This document shows positions 6,063-13,753 of a DNA stretch of 13,753 nt, in pieces. The notes beneath the pieces are model-generated. The model saw only the letters and a list, made by a program, of their open reading frames with translations. It had not been told where the DNA came from and did not search any database. Positions within the stretch are counted from its first letter, which is position 1; each line of letters starts with the position of its first letter. Both the position numbers and the translations under genes were made by a program. The stretch is from an uncultured Prevotellaceae bacterium (GTDB taxonomy: Bacteria; Bacteroidota; Bacteroidia; Bacteroidales; Bacteroidaceae), in assembly GCA_947306605.1 (NCBI GenBank), contig CAMZHB010000012.1, forward strand, positions 1 to 13,753. The letters are read 5' to 3'.

Positions 6063-6824
6063 ATGACCAGAGAAGACATCATACAGCCCCAGAACCTCGT
6101 GTACGCCAAACCGAGCCTCATGAACGACGTCGGGATGCACTACTGCCCCGGCTGCTCGCACGGCGTGGTGCACAAACTCATCGCCGAAGTCATCGAAGAG
6201 ATGAACCTGGCCGACAAAACCATAGGCATCTGCCCCGTAGGCTGCGCCGTGTTCGCCTACCGCTACCTCGACGTCGACTGGCTCGAAGCCGCCCACGGGC
6301 GTGCCCCAGCCATCGCCACCGCATGCAAACGCCTGTGGCCCGACCGCCTCGTTTTCACCTACCAGGGCGACGGTGACCTCGCCTGCATCGGCACCTGCGA
6401 AACCATACACGCGCTGAACCGCGGCGAAAAAATCACCCTCATCTTCATAAACAACGCCATCTACGGCATGACCGGCGGACAAATGGCGCCAACCACGCCC
6501 CTGGGCATGAAGACAGCCACCTGCCCCTACGGACGCGAAGCCGAACTCCACGGATATCCCCTCAACATCACCGACATGGCCGCCACCATGCCCGGCACAG
6601 CCTACGTGTCGCGCCAGAGCGTCCACAACGTCGCTGCCATACGCAAGGCCAAACGCGCCATACGCAAGGCCTTCGAAAACTCCATGAACGGACGCGGCTC
6701 GAACATGGTCGAAATACTCTCCACATGCAACGCCGGATGGAAAATGACACCCCTGAAAGCCAACCAGTGGATGGAAGAAAACATTTTCAAACTCTATCGC
6801 CTCGGCGACCTCAAAGACGAATAA
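6063..6824 (+). CDS. 2-oxoacid:ferredoxin oxidoreductase beta subunit (TPP-binding)
   Basis: A 253-residue beta subunit carrying the TPP diphosphate site. GDGDLACIG at 102-110 with NN at 130-131 is the GDG...NN thiamine-binding motif, followed by IYGMTGGQMAPTT, typical of this family. Four cysteines fit the proximal [4Fe-4S] cluster: Cys 28 and 31 in HYCPGC, Cys 61 in CPVGC, and Cys 222 in STCNAG. Length matches the separate-subunit KOR/VOR class. It pairs with the alpha subunit two genes upstream, with the small membrane protein between them, and the gamma subunit follows 7 nt downstream. Confidence 0.93.
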   Translation: MTREDIIQPQNLVYAKPSLMNDVGMHYCPGCSHGVVHKLIAEVIEEMNLADKTIGICPVGCAVFAYRYLDVDWLEAAHGRAPAIATACKRLWPDRLVFTYQGDGDLACIGTCETIHALNRGEKITLIFINNAIYGMTGGQMAPTTPLGMKTATCPYGREAELHGYPLNITDMAATMPGTAYVSRQSVHNVAAIRKAKRAIRKAFENSMNGRGSNMVEILSTCNAGWKMTPLKANQWMEENIFKLYRLGDLKDE

Positions 6825-6831
6825 ACACACC

Positions 6832-7377
6832 ATGAAAGAAGAACTCATCATATCAGGCTTCGGAGGACAAGGCGTCCTCTCAATGGGCAAACTGCTCGCA
6901 TACGCCGGCCTCATGGAAGGCAAAGAAGTGTCGTGGCTGCCCGCCTACGGCCCCGAACAACGCGGAGGAACGGCCAACGTCACCGTCATCGTCAGCGACA
7001 ACCGCATCTCATCGCCCATACTGAGCAGCTACTCCACCGCCATACTCCTCAACCAGCCGTCCATCGAACGCTTCACACCACAGATACGCCCCGGAGGCAC
7101 ACTCATATACGACCCCTACGGCATCGTGGAGCCCCCCAGGCGCGACGACATCAACATATACGAAATCAGCGCCATGGACGCGGCCACAGAAGCCAAGAAC
7201 ATCAAGACCTTCAACATGTACATCCTCGGAGGACTCATCAAGGCAAGACCCATCGTCACCATAGAAAACCTCCGCAAGGCACTCTACAAGACACTGCCCG
7301 AACGCCACCACGCACAAATACCCGCCAACGAAGCCGCCATACTGCAAGGCACACAAATCATCAGGAAAATACAATAG
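6832..7377 (+). CDS. 2-oxoacid:ferredoxin oxidoreductase gamma subunit
   Basis: A 181-residue gamma subunit of the 2-oxoacid:acceptor oxidoreductase family, which completes the delta-alpha-beta-gamma enzyme. GFGGQGVLSMGKLLA at 9-23 is the conserved glycine-rich start of the Rossmann-like domain, and SWLPAYGPEQRGGTANVTV (about 34-52) is the second family block. It is the last gene of the operon, with no clear terminator after it and 88 bp to the porin start. I count no codon ending in T among its 181 codons, the extreme of the bias seen across this operon. Confidence 0.93.
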   Translation: MKEELIISGFGGQGVLSMGKLLAYAGLMEGKEVSWLPAYGPEQRGGTANVTVIVSDNRISSPILSSYSTAILLNQPSIERFTPQIRPGGTLIYDPYGIVEPPRRDDINIYEISAMDAATEAKNIKTFNMYILGGLIKARPIVTIENLRKALYKTLPERHHAQIPANEAAILQGTQIIRKIQ

Positions 7378-7449
7378 CAAAAACCGCACACGCCGGAACA
7401 CACCCCACATAAAAACAGGCAGAACCCACTTCATCTCAACTAAAATCAC

Positions 7450-7457
7450 TACCTTTG
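7450..7457 (+). promoter_or_regulatory. Promoter (-7 box) of the porin gene
   Basis: TACCTTTG matches TAnnTTTG. It ends only 8 nt before the porin ATG, so the transcript would begin about 3-5 nt ahead of the start codon, making it leaderless or nearly so. No TTG lies 20 nt upstream. Read-through from the oxidoreductase operon is also possible because no terminator is visible between them. Confidence 0.5.
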
Positions 7458-7465
7458 CAACTGAA

Positions 7466-9637
7466 ATGAAGACCCTCCTGCCCATACTCGCCGCACTGCT
7501 CCTCATGCTGCCCGCCGACGCCGGCGCACAGCAGAGAGTCAGACGCAACAACACCGCCGACAGCCGCAGGATAGGACAACTGGACCGCAACACCGCCGGC
7601 AACGACACCACAGCGGCCAACCGGAACCAGGGCACAAGAATATCGGACCGCAAGAAAAAAAGCGAAAAAATACCCACAGGCATCAAAGCCTGGACACTCC
7701 ACAAAGACTTCGGCACCGTCGACTCCACACAAGTCGACACCCTCCCGCACACATTCCAGAACAGCAACTTCAGCGACGGGCCCTACGGAGAATACAACAC
7801 ACTCGGCAACCTCGGCTCACCGCGCCACCCGCGGCTCTTCACACTCCGCTCCATGGACTTCAGCCAGTTCATCTTCGCCGACCCGCACGACTACTTCATC
7901 ACCACCTTCGACCAGGTGCGCTTCACAAACACCAAGTCACCCTTCACAAACCTCACCTACCACGAATGCGGCGACCGTGAAGACGGCGAAGACCGCTTCC
8001 GCGCACTCTTTGCCGTAAACGCATCGCGCGACATCGGCTTCGGCTTCAACATAGACTACCTCTACGGACGCGGATACCACGACCACCAGTCCACAAGCGA
8101 CCTCGGAGGCACACTATGGGGCAGCATAAACAAAGAAAAATACAACGCACACTTCACCGTCTACACCAACTACCTCAAAACAGGCGAGAACGGAGGCATC
8201 ACCAACGACGATTACGTGAAAAACCCCGAGAACTTCCCCTCGCGCTTCGACACCAAAGACATACCCACCAACCTCAGCAAAGCCTGGAACAAGATACACG
8301 CCGACGGAGCCCAGCTCACCCACTCCTACAGCCTCGGCTTCCGGCGCTACAACAACGACACCACCGCCACCGCGGCAGACACCCTCCAGCCGGCCGAACC
8401 CGACCCGACCTACGACGCAGCCGGCCTCGCACAAGACACCGCAACCCTCAAACGCGACAGCACCTACACCTTCGTACCCGTCACCTCATTCATACACACG
8501 CTCAAGCTCGCACGCAACACACACAAGTTCATCGCCAACGAAGACCTCAGCGGCTTCTACACCGAAAGCTTCTTCGACAACGACTCCACCTCCGTGCGAC
8601 ACACACACACCAACGTCACCAACCTCCTCGCCGTACAACTCAACGAAGGCTTCAACCGCTGGGCCATGGCAGGCATACGCCTCTTCGCACAGCACGAATA
8701 CGACCGATTCACGCAACCCAAGGGACGCCTGCTCAGCGAAACAACCGCCGAAAACACCTTCACTCTCGGCGGAGCCCTCTACCGCGAACAGGGCGGCAGC
8801 CTCAACTTCAACCTCCTCGCACAAACGTCGGGCAGCGGAGACACCTGGGGAGAATTTGAACTCGACGGCAACGCCTCAATACAGTTCCGCCTCGCACGGA
8901 AACAGATGAAGCTCAAAGCCTTCGCCCACATCATCAACCGCGAGCCCACCTACTTCTACCGCCACTTCCACTCACACCACATCTGGTGGGACAAAGAACT
9001 GAAGAATCAGACATCCACGCGCATCGGAGGCACCGTAAGCAGCGAACTGACACGCACACGCCTCACCCTGGACGCCCAGAACATAAGCCACTACACCTAC
9101 TTCGCCAACAGCCAGTCGCTCATCCCCGACACCGAAGACGAGACCTACACCATGGCCACCGACGTAAGGCAGGCCGGCGACGATATACAACTCCTCAGCC
9201 TCCGCCTCGACCAGGACTTCCGCGCAGGTATACTGAACTGGGAAAACCGTATCGCTTACCAGACCACGTCCGACAAGCACGTCTACCCCCTTCCCACGCT
9301 CAATGTCTACACCAACCTCGACCTGCTCTTCCATATCGCCAAGGTACTCCGCGTCGAGTTCGGGGCAGACATGAGATATTTCACCAAATACGAAGTTCCC
9401 ACCTACTCACCCGAACTCGGCATGTTCGCCATACAGGCCCCCGAAAACCGTATCAAGGCCGGCAACCATCCCGTCATCAACGTGTACGCCAACTTCCACC
9501 TCAAGCACACGCGCTTCTACGTCATGGCCCACCACGTGAACTACAACAAAGAAGGAGGCAACGTGTTCCTTGCCCCCCACTACCCTTACAATCCCTTCAT
9601 ACTGAAGCTGGGATTGTCGTGGAACTTTTTCAACTGA
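7466..9637 (+). CDS. Putative outer-membrane porin (Bacteroidetes Porin_10-like family)
   Basis: A 723-residue exported beta-barrel protein. A signal peptide (LLPILAALLLMLPADAGA, cleavage probably after residue 21) is followed by a basic, Asn/Thr-rich linker to about residue 75. The rest alternates polar and aromatic residues as in an outer-membrane barrel, and the chain ends in an amphipathic strand with terminal aromatics (LGLSWNFFN). Features such as LFTLRSMDFSQFIF and the FDQVRFTNTKSPFTNLTYHE block are those of the Bacteroidetes 'putative porin' family. There is no SusD partner or TonB box, so it is not a SusC-type transporter. The substrate is unknown. Codon use changes abruptly near codon 588 (9227): about 7 codons in 587 end in T before it, about 14 in 136 after. 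Confidence 0.85.
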   Translation: MKTLLPILAALLLMLPADAGAQQRVRRNNTADSRRIGQLDRNTAGNDTTAANRNQGTRISDRKKKSEKIPTGIKAWTLHKDFGTVDSTQVDTLPHTFQNSNFSDGPYGEYNTLGNLGSPRHPRLFTLRSMDFSQFIFADPHDYFITTFDQVRFTNTKSPFTNLTYHECGDREDGEDRFRALFAVNASRDIGFGFNIDYLYGRGYHDHQSTSDLGGTLWGSINKEKYNAHFTVYTNYLKTGENGGITNDDYVKNPENFPSRFDTKDIPTNLSKAWNKIHADGAQLTHSYSLGFRRYNNDTTATAADTLQPAEPDPTYDAAGLAQDTATLKRDSTYTFVPVTSFIHTLKLARNTHKFIANEDLSGFYTESFFDNDSTSVRHTHTNVTNLLAVQLNEGFNRWAMAGIRLFAQHEYDRFTQPKGRLLSETTAENTFTLGGALYREQGGSLNFNLLAQTSGSGDTWGEFELDGNASIQFRLARKQMKLKAFAHIINREPTYFYRHFHSHHIWWDKELKNQTSTRIGGTVSSELTRTRLTLDAQNISHYTYFANSQSLIPDTEDETYTMATDVRQAGDDIQLLSLRLDQDFRAGILNWENRIAYQTTSDKHVYPLPTLNVYTNLDLLFHIAKVLRVEFGADMRYFTKYEVPTYSPELGMFAIQAPENRIKAGNHPVINVYANFHLKHTRFYVMAHHVNYNKEGGNVFLAPHYPYNPFILKLGLSWNFFN

Positions 9638-9639
9638 TT

Positions 9640-9729
9640 TTACTGGTACAGATAGCGCTTGATGCTCCGCTTCGGCGTCTTCTCAAACTCGTCCTGGAAG
9701 AGCTGGAACGAAACTACTTTGCTGTATAC
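9640..9729 (-). pseudogene. Out-of-frame remnant of the acyl-CoA synthetase C-terminus
   Basis: In a different frame from the main synthetase reading frame, the minus strand encodes 29 residues and a stop: VYSKVVSFQLFQDEFEKTP followed by KRSIKRYLYQ. This is the usual C-terminal end of Bacteroidales AMP-binding acyl-CoA synthetases, including the lysine-rich KRSIKR segment that corresponds to the conserved catalytic lysine motif (A10) of the superfamily. Its stop codon lies 2 bp from the convergent porin stop codon, as expected for the ancestral gene end. The main frame departs just upstream, so the open protein lacks this segment. Only the frame change is seen directly; assignment to A10 rests on family knowledge. 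Confidence 0.8.
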
Positions 9730-11218
9730 CGGCCAAATCCATACGCTCCAGATCGGGATGGATGAGAGCCACCAGTTTGTCGTCACGTGAGACGATAAGC
9801 GACTCACCCACGTAAAGTTTCTGATTAAGCGCATCCTCAATTTCCTCAGGATAAATGTTCTGCCCGCTCGGTCCGAGCAGCATGTTCTTACTGCGGCCGC
9901 GGATGAACAGATTTCCTTCTGCGTCGAGCGTACCCAAGTCACCGGTGCGCAGCCAGCCGTCTTTGGTGAACGCTTCGCGCGTGGCCGACGGGTTCTTGTA
10001 GTAACCCAGCATCACGTTGACGCCTCTCACCTGAATTTCGCCCACGATGTTCTGCGGGTCATCCGAGTCGATACGCACTTCCATGCGCGGAATGGCGCGA
10101 CCTACCGACCCCTCGCGGAACGTGTGGTAGTCGGCATACGATATAAGCGGCGCACACTCCGTCATGCCGTATCCCACCGTGTAGGGGAAGTTTATGTCGT
10201 GAAGGAAGTGCTCCACATCGCTACTGAAAGCGGCTCCGCCCACGACAGCCTCGTAGAAACGGCCGCCCAACGACTTCATCAGTTTGTCACGCACCATCTT
10301 GTGGATGCGTCCCTTGACGATGGGAATGTGGCTGAGCAACTTGACACGCGGCGACTCCAGCACGGGGAACACGTTCTTCTTGATAATCTTTTCCAAAACC
10401 AACGGCACGGCCACGATGAGGCTCGGAGAGTATTTCACAAACGTTTCTGCGATGACCCGCGGGCTGGGTGTGCGCGTCAGGAAATGGACATGGACGCCGC
10501 GACATACCTCGGTGCACACCTCAAAGGCCAGTCCGTACATGTGAGCCATGGGAAGGATGGAAATGACATGGACACCGGGCTTCAGAGCCGTCAGTTCGTC
10601 CATGCCGAAGCGCGCATTGCCCCACATGGCGCGGTAAGGAATCATCACACCTTTCGAGAAACCGCTCGTACCGCTCGTATAGCTCAGCAGAGCCAGTTCC
10701 TCGGGCTTGTCACGGTGGAACTGGACATCTTCAAAACGCAGCGCCGACGGATAACGGCGGGCATAGAGGAACTTGCAAAGGTCGGGAATCATCAGCTTCT
10801 CGCGCTTGGCGTAGAGCACCTTCAGGTCATCCACCTTCATGATGATGTTCAGGTCCTCCAGCTGCGCGTTGTCCAGGTTTTCCCACACGCTGTTGGCCAC
10901 AATCAGGGCCTTCGAGCCGCTGTGGTTGATGATGTGGTGCACGCTCGAGGGCTTGAAATCGTGCAAAATGGGCACAGCCACGCGGCCGGCCGCCAAAATG
11001 CCGAAGAAGTCCATCGCCCAGCCCGCCGAATTGCGGCCTATCAGCGCCACTTTCTCACCCGGTTTCACCTGAGCCGCGTCAAGCATCATGCGCAGTTGAA
11101 CCATGCGCTCGGCAAACTGGCCGTAGGTGTACGTCTCGCCCATATAGTTGGAAAACGCAGGCAAATTCCAGTTCTCTTTCACCGAATTCGCCAGGAGTTT
11201 CAGGAAGCTCTTGTCCAT
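9683..11218 (-). CDS. AMP-binding long-chain acyl-CoA synthetase, C-terminus disrupted
   Basis: An adenylate-forming enzyme expected to activate fatty acids with ATP and CoA. The P-loop-like motif YTSGTSGFSKGVM lies about 190-200 residues in, GYGMTECAPLISY is the A5 motif, and WLRTGDLG with FIRGRSKNMLLGPSGQNIYPEEIE covers A7-A8. The start at 11218 (MDKSFLKLLANSV) is preferred because the -7 box lies only 4 nt before the alternative ATG at 11245, while 11218 leaves a normal leader of about 25 nt. After HPDLERMDLAG the frame runs into an unrelated tail (QQSSFVPALPGRV), whereas the expected C-terminus continues in another frame to 9640. About 20 codons appear to be missing at the junction. The product would lack the A10 lysine and is probably impaired, unless this is a sequence or assembly error. 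Confidence 0.88.
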   Translation of the reverse strand: MDKSFLKLLANSVKENWNLPAFSNYMGETYTYGQFAERMVQLRMMLDAAQVKPGEKVALIGRNSAGWAMDFFGILAAGRVAVPILHDFKPSSVHHIINHSGSKALIVANSVWENLDNAQLEDLNIIMKVDDLKVLYAKREKLMIPDLCKFLYARRYPSALRFEDVQFHRDKPEELALLSYTSGTSGFSKGVMIPYRAMWGNARFGMDELTALKPGVHVISILPMAHMYGLAFEVCTEVCRGVHVHFLTRTPSPRVIAETFVKYSPSLIVAVPLVLEKIIKKNVFPVLESPRVKLLSHIPIVKGRIHKMVRDKLMKSLGGRFYEAVVGGAAFSSDVEHFLHDINFPYTVGYGMTECAPLISYADYHTFREGSVGRAIPRMEVRIDSDDPQNIVGEIQVRGVNVMLGYYKNPSATREAFTKDGWLRTGDLGTLDAEGNLFIRGRSKNMLLGPSGQNIYPEEIEDALNQKLYVGESLIVSRDDKLVALIHPDLERMDLAGIQQSSFVPALPGRV

Positions 11219-11249
11219 CTGTTCAGTCTTACTTTGTTCTTTCACGGTG

Positions 11250-11257
11250 CAAAGTTA
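11250..11257 (-). promoter_or_regulatory. Promoter (-7 box) of the acyl-CoA synthetase gene
   Basis: The minus strand reads TAACTTTG. A start of transcription near 11246-11244 would place the ATG at 11245 at the very 5' end of the mRNA and the ATG at 11218 about 25 nt in. A weak TGTG lies about 21 nt upstream in place of a TTTG. Confidence 0.6.
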
Positions 11258-11365
11258 AACAACAATTCCGAATAATTGCACATAATAATTTATTTTTGTG
11301 CAAGCAAACCGTACTTTTTTCGCTCAAACGCCCCTGAAAAGCGCAAAAGGGCACTCCGGATACAA

Positions 11366-11399
11366 CAGATGGGACATGGCGCGAAGCATGTCCCATCTG
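11366..11399 (-). terminator. Perfect 13-bp hairpin after the alpha-galactosidase gene
   Basis: CAGATGGGACATG and CATGTCCCATCTG are perfect inverted copies around an 8-nt loop, starting 28 nt after the alpha-galactosidase stop codon. Position suggests transcription termination or protection of the mRNA 3' end. A U-tract is missing on either strand (the minus strand continues TTGTATCC), so a factor-dependent role or a protein-binding site is also possible. Confidence 0.5.
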
Positions 11400-11426
11400 C
11401 ATCAAACGTTTTCCCGCCCCCCGGTT

Positions 11427-13631
11427 TCAATCCGCCGCCTCGAGCCTCAGACACTGGCTGGCATACTCCGTCTTGAGCAGCGTGGCCATGGGCAGGCCCT
11501 CTTCCATCAGCAGGCGGCCCGACACGGTTTTCCCGTTGAGGGCGCAAGGTTTCGACACGTCCGCCGGCGTAAGGTCCGTGATGCGGTAAGTGCGGTCGGG
11601 GTCAAGCCCGCGCAGGCACACGCCGGGCACGGTCATATTAATAAAGTGCTCCGTCTTGTACACGTAGAACACCGCGTCGTCCTTAGTCTCGCTGACATAC
11701 ATCAGCGAAGCCACTCCCGTGCGGTCATAGGGCGACACGAGGCGGTAAAGGTCGCCGAACTGTACGACAGGACGCACCTGCTTGTACGCGGCTATGGCAC
11801 GCTTGGCAAAAGCTTTGTCGGCCTCGCTCATGTCCTTGGGCTGGATTTCCATACCCAGGCGTCCGCCCATGGCAACGTCGAAACGGAATTTCAGAGGTAC
11901 CGTGCGGCCCGTCTGGTGGTTCTTGTTGGCGCTCACGTGCGAAGCCATGGCCACGGCAGGATAGAAATGGCTGATGCCCCACTGGAGGTATATGCGCTGC
12001 AGTGCGTCGGTGTCGTCGCTGGGCCAGAACTCGTTGAACCAAGGCAGCATGCCGTAGTTCACACGTCCCCCGCCGCCGGCACAGGCTTGCATCACGAGGT
12101 CGGGATATTTCTGACGGATGCGGCGGAGCACCTTCTCCAGCCCGCGCTGGTACTCTATGGCGATGTGCGACTGGCGGTTGGCAGGCAGATACTGCGAGCC
12201 GTAGTCCATCAGGTAGGCGTTGCAGTCCCACTTCATGTAGGCTATGTCGGGATTGGCCGTCATCAGACGGTCCACAACGGAGAAGACGAAGTCTTGGACC
12301 TTCGGATTGCACAGGTCAAGCACTATCTGCGTGCCTCCGCGCCCTTTGGAAAGCGGGCGGTCTTTCACGCAAAGTATCCAGTCGGGGTGGTTTTCGTACA
12401 GCTCGCTCCTGGTGTTCGCCATCTCGGGCTCAATCCAAATGCCGAACTTTATGCCGTGGCTCTTGGCCGAACGTACAAGCCCCTCGACGCCTTCCGGCAA
12501 TTTCTCACGGCAGACATCCCAGTCGCCAAGGCTGGAATTGCCCGAATTACGCGGGTACTTGTTGCCAAACCATCCGTCGTCCATCACGAAAAGTTCGCCT
12601 CCGAGCGCGGAAAATGCCGCCATCATCTCGTCCATCTCCTTCTGGTTCACCTTGAAATAGACACCCTCCCAGCTGTTGAGCAGGATGTCGTGCGTCAGGT
12701 TGCCTCCCGTCAGTTTGTAACGGCGTGCCCAGCGGTGGAAAGCGCGGCTCACGCCTCCCTTGCCCTCCGTGGAATAGGTCATACAGAACTCGGGCGTCAC
12801 AAAGCTCTGTCCGCCTTCGAGCGTCCACGCCGAATGCTCTTCCTTGATGCCCGCGATGACATTCATGAACGTCTTGTGCACGTCCACCCTGATGTCGTAG
12901 GCTCCCGTCCACGCCAAAGTGCCGCCGATGACGCGTCCGGCGTTTTCACGGGGCCGTCCGTCGAGCGTCAGCATGAACGAAGGGTTGTCGCTCTCGGTGT
13001 TCACCAGCGCGTCGTTGCTCCGGATGGCTTTCGTGCCCTGCGTGAGGCGCTCCTCGTCCATCGTGGCTTCCGCGCCCCAGAACCCGTGGAAATGCGTGAG
13101 CCAGTTGTCACCGCGCATAACGGGCATCATGACCGACGCGAACTTTCTGAGCACAACGGGCTTCTTTCCCGTGTTCACCGCCTCCACCCACGTGGAGATG
13201 ACGTCGGTGCCGCTGTAGGCTTTGAAGTACTGGCGGAGCACAAAGGGATACAGGCGGTCTTTCATCTCGATGACCGTCACTTCGCCCTCCGCGTCCGTGG
13301 CCTGCCTGACAGACTGCGCGGCCAAGTCGAGGCTCATGTTGCCGTCGGCATGGGTCACGGCCATCGCTTTCTCGCCCAACTTGTCCATCGACTCAATGAG
13401 CCCGAACACGGGGTACGACTCCTTGCCCAACGCAAGGCCCGCGGCACGCAACTGGTCTGTCTGCGAGGCGTCGATGCGGCTTCCGTAATACTCCAGAAGG
13501 GGTTTCCGGCCTTCCTCAACGCTTAAAACCAACGAGGTGTGCGGGGTCTGGACCACATAGTCGCGCCCGTGAACACCAATCACCGTCCCAAGAAGGAACA
13601 AAAGGGACATCGTTCCGATTCTGTTTGTCAT
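11427..13631 (-). CDS. Secreted GH36 alpha-galactosidase
   Basis: A 734-residue glycoside hydrolase of family 36, which removes terminal alpha-galactosyl groups from oligosaccharides such as raffinose or melibiose-type sugars and galactomannan. A short N-terminal signal peptide (about 1-22, MSLLFLLGTVIGVHG) points to export. The N-terminal beta-sandwich includes FHGFWGAE. The TIM barrel carries MDDGWFG at about 350-356, GIWIEPEM at 397-404, the nucleophile motif YMKWDCN with Asp469, and the acid/base motif PSDDTD with Asp539; the 70-residue distance is normal for the family. The C-terminal beta domain looks complete, and length is typical. It stands alone, with no SusC/SusD pair or regulator in view, and lies just after a tRNA terminator. 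I see no clear TAnnTTTG box before it. Confidence 0.94.
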   Translation of the reverse strand: MTNRIGTMSLLFLLGTVIGVHGRDYVVQTPHTSLVLSVEEGRKPLLEYYGSRIDASQTDQLRAAGLALGKESYPVFGLIESMDKLGEKAMAVTHADGNMSLDLAAQSVRQATDAEGEVTVIEMKDRLYPFVLRQYFKAYSGTDVISTWVEAVNTGKKPVVLRKFASVMMPVMRGDNWLTHFHGFWGAEATMDEERLTQGTKAIRSNDALVNTESDNPSFMLTLDGRPRENAGRVIGGTLAWTGAYDIRVDVHKTFMNVIAGIKEEHSAWTLEGGQSFVTPEFCMTYSTEGKGGVSRAFHRWARRYKLTGGNLTHDILLNSWEGVYFKVNQKEMDEMMAAFSALGGELFVMDDGWFGNKYPRNSGNSSLGDWDVCREKLPEGVEGLVRSAKSHGIKFGIWIEPEMANTRSELYENHPDWILCVKDRPLSKGRGGTQIVLDLCNPKVQDFVFSVVDRLMTANPDIAYMKWDCNAYLMDYGSQYLPANRQSHIAIEYQRGLEKVLRRIRQKYPDLVMQACAGGGGRVNYGMLPWFNEFWPSDDTDALQRIYLQWGISHFYPAVAMASHVSANKNHQTGRTVPLKFRFDVAMGGRLGMEIQPKDMSEADKAFAKRAIAAYKQVRPVVQFGDLYRLVSPYDRTGVASLMYVSETKDDAVFYVYKTEHFINMTVPGVCLRGLDPDRTYRITDLTPADVSKPCALNGKTVSGRLLMEEGLPMATLLKTEYASQCLRLEAAD

Positions 13632-13657
13632 AATATAATTTATATTTGTGTTTCAGA

Positions 13658-13690
13658 GAAAAAAAGACGACAGGCTGTCCCTATCGTCTT
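13658..13690 (-). terminator. Intrinsic terminator of the tRNA-Pro gene
   Basis: On the minus strand, AAGACGA (13690-13684) pairs with TCGTCTT (13670-13664), with an inner AGG/CCT after one mismatch and a short loop. A run of seven T follows on that strand. It begins 10 nt after the tRNA 3' end and separates it from the alpha-galactosidase gene. Confidence 0.78.
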
Positions 13691-13700
13691 ATGTGGCATG

Positions 13701-13753
13701 TCGGAAAGAGGCGACTCGAACGCCCGACCCCTACGTCCCGAACGTAGTGCGCT
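13701..13753 (-). tRNA. tRNA-Pro (anticodon CGG), 5' part outside window
   Basis: The minus strand shows the 3' part of a tRNA. It has the end of the D stem (GCGC), an anticodon arm CTACG-TTCGGGA-CGTAG with anticodon CGG, a 5-nt variable loop, a T arm GGGCG-TTCGAGT-CGCCT, the acceptor 3' strand CTTTCCG and discriminator A at 13701. CCA is not encoded, as is usual in Bacteroidetes. The anticodon reads proline CCG codons. The 5' acceptor strand, which should be CGGAAAG, lies beyond the right edge. Confidence 0.92.

Noticed and set aside
4688..6121. 477-codon open frame on the minus strand across the alpha subunit
   Set aside because: It is a shadow of the VorB-type gene and the membrane protein gene, Gly/His/Val-rich, with no recognisable domain.
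7378..7465. Terminator after the gamma subunit gene
   Set aside because: This A/C-rich gap has no inverted repeat followed by T residues.
11219..11245. Upstream start of the acyl-CoA synthetase at 11245
   Set aside because: The -7 box ends only 4 nt before it, so this ATG would be at or ahead of the mRNA 5' end. The start at 11218 matches the usual family N-terminus better, though 11245 is not fully excluded.
11298..13526. 742-codon open frame on the plus strand
   Set aside because: It is antisense to the clear GH36 gene. Its translation is rich in His, Arg, Val and Ala with no family motifs, as expected from the reverse frame of GC-rich coding DNA.

Overview
The window reads as chromosomal DNA of a Bacteroidales bacterium with a fairly GC-rich genome. 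The main evidence is the repeated Bacteroidetes-type -7 element TAnnTTTG (TAACTTTG or TACCTTTG) upstream of gene starts, at two promoters with a TTG 20 nt further upstream, and the lack of Shine-Dalgarno sequences. Gene content agrees: the order rplM-rpsI-rpsB, an HU-HIG type DNA-binding protein, a Bacteroidetes 'putative porin' and a secreted GH36 alpha-galactosidase. I cannot resolve the genus.

Layout. (1) 1-1785, minus strand: ribosomal protein operon rplM-rpsI-rpsB, with rpsB running off the left edge; its leader holds two hairpins, one followed by five U. (2) 1864-3533: a RepA/RecA-like ATPase with a C-terminal helix-turn-helix (minus strand) and a 399-bp divergent intergenic region. A 21-bp GC-rich palindromic repeat occurs in opposite orientations at the 3' end of the ATPase gene and upstream of its promoter. 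(3) 3534-3947: an HU-like DNA-binding protein (plus strand). (4) 4175-7377: one promoter followed by a tightly packed operon of a TPR protein, a two-cluster ferredoxin, an OFOR alpha subunit (VorB type), a two-helix membrane protein, a TPP-binding beta subunit and a gamma subunit. Together these form a complete 2-oxoacid:ferredoxin oxidoreductase. (5) 7450-9637: an outer-membrane porin-like barrel with its own promoter very close to the start codon. (6) 9640-11257, minus strand: an AMP-binding acyl-CoA synthetase whose 3' end is broken. The natural C-terminus carrying the conserved lysine is still encoded downstream but out of frame. (7) 11366-13631, minus strand: a secreted GH36 alpha-galactosidase. 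(8) 13658-13753, minus strand: an intrinsic terminator and the 3' part of a tRNA-Pro(CGG).

How it fits together. Most of this is housekeeping: translation, ferredoxin-linked 2-oxoacid metabolism, fatty-acid activation and glycan use. The unusual parts are the ATPase/HU divergent pair with its inverted 21-mers, a small membrane protein of unknown role inside the OFOR operon, the disrupted acyl-CoA synthetase, and a sharp change in third-codon-position composition inside the porin gene near 9227. I found no CRISPR array, transposase, integrase or phage gene.
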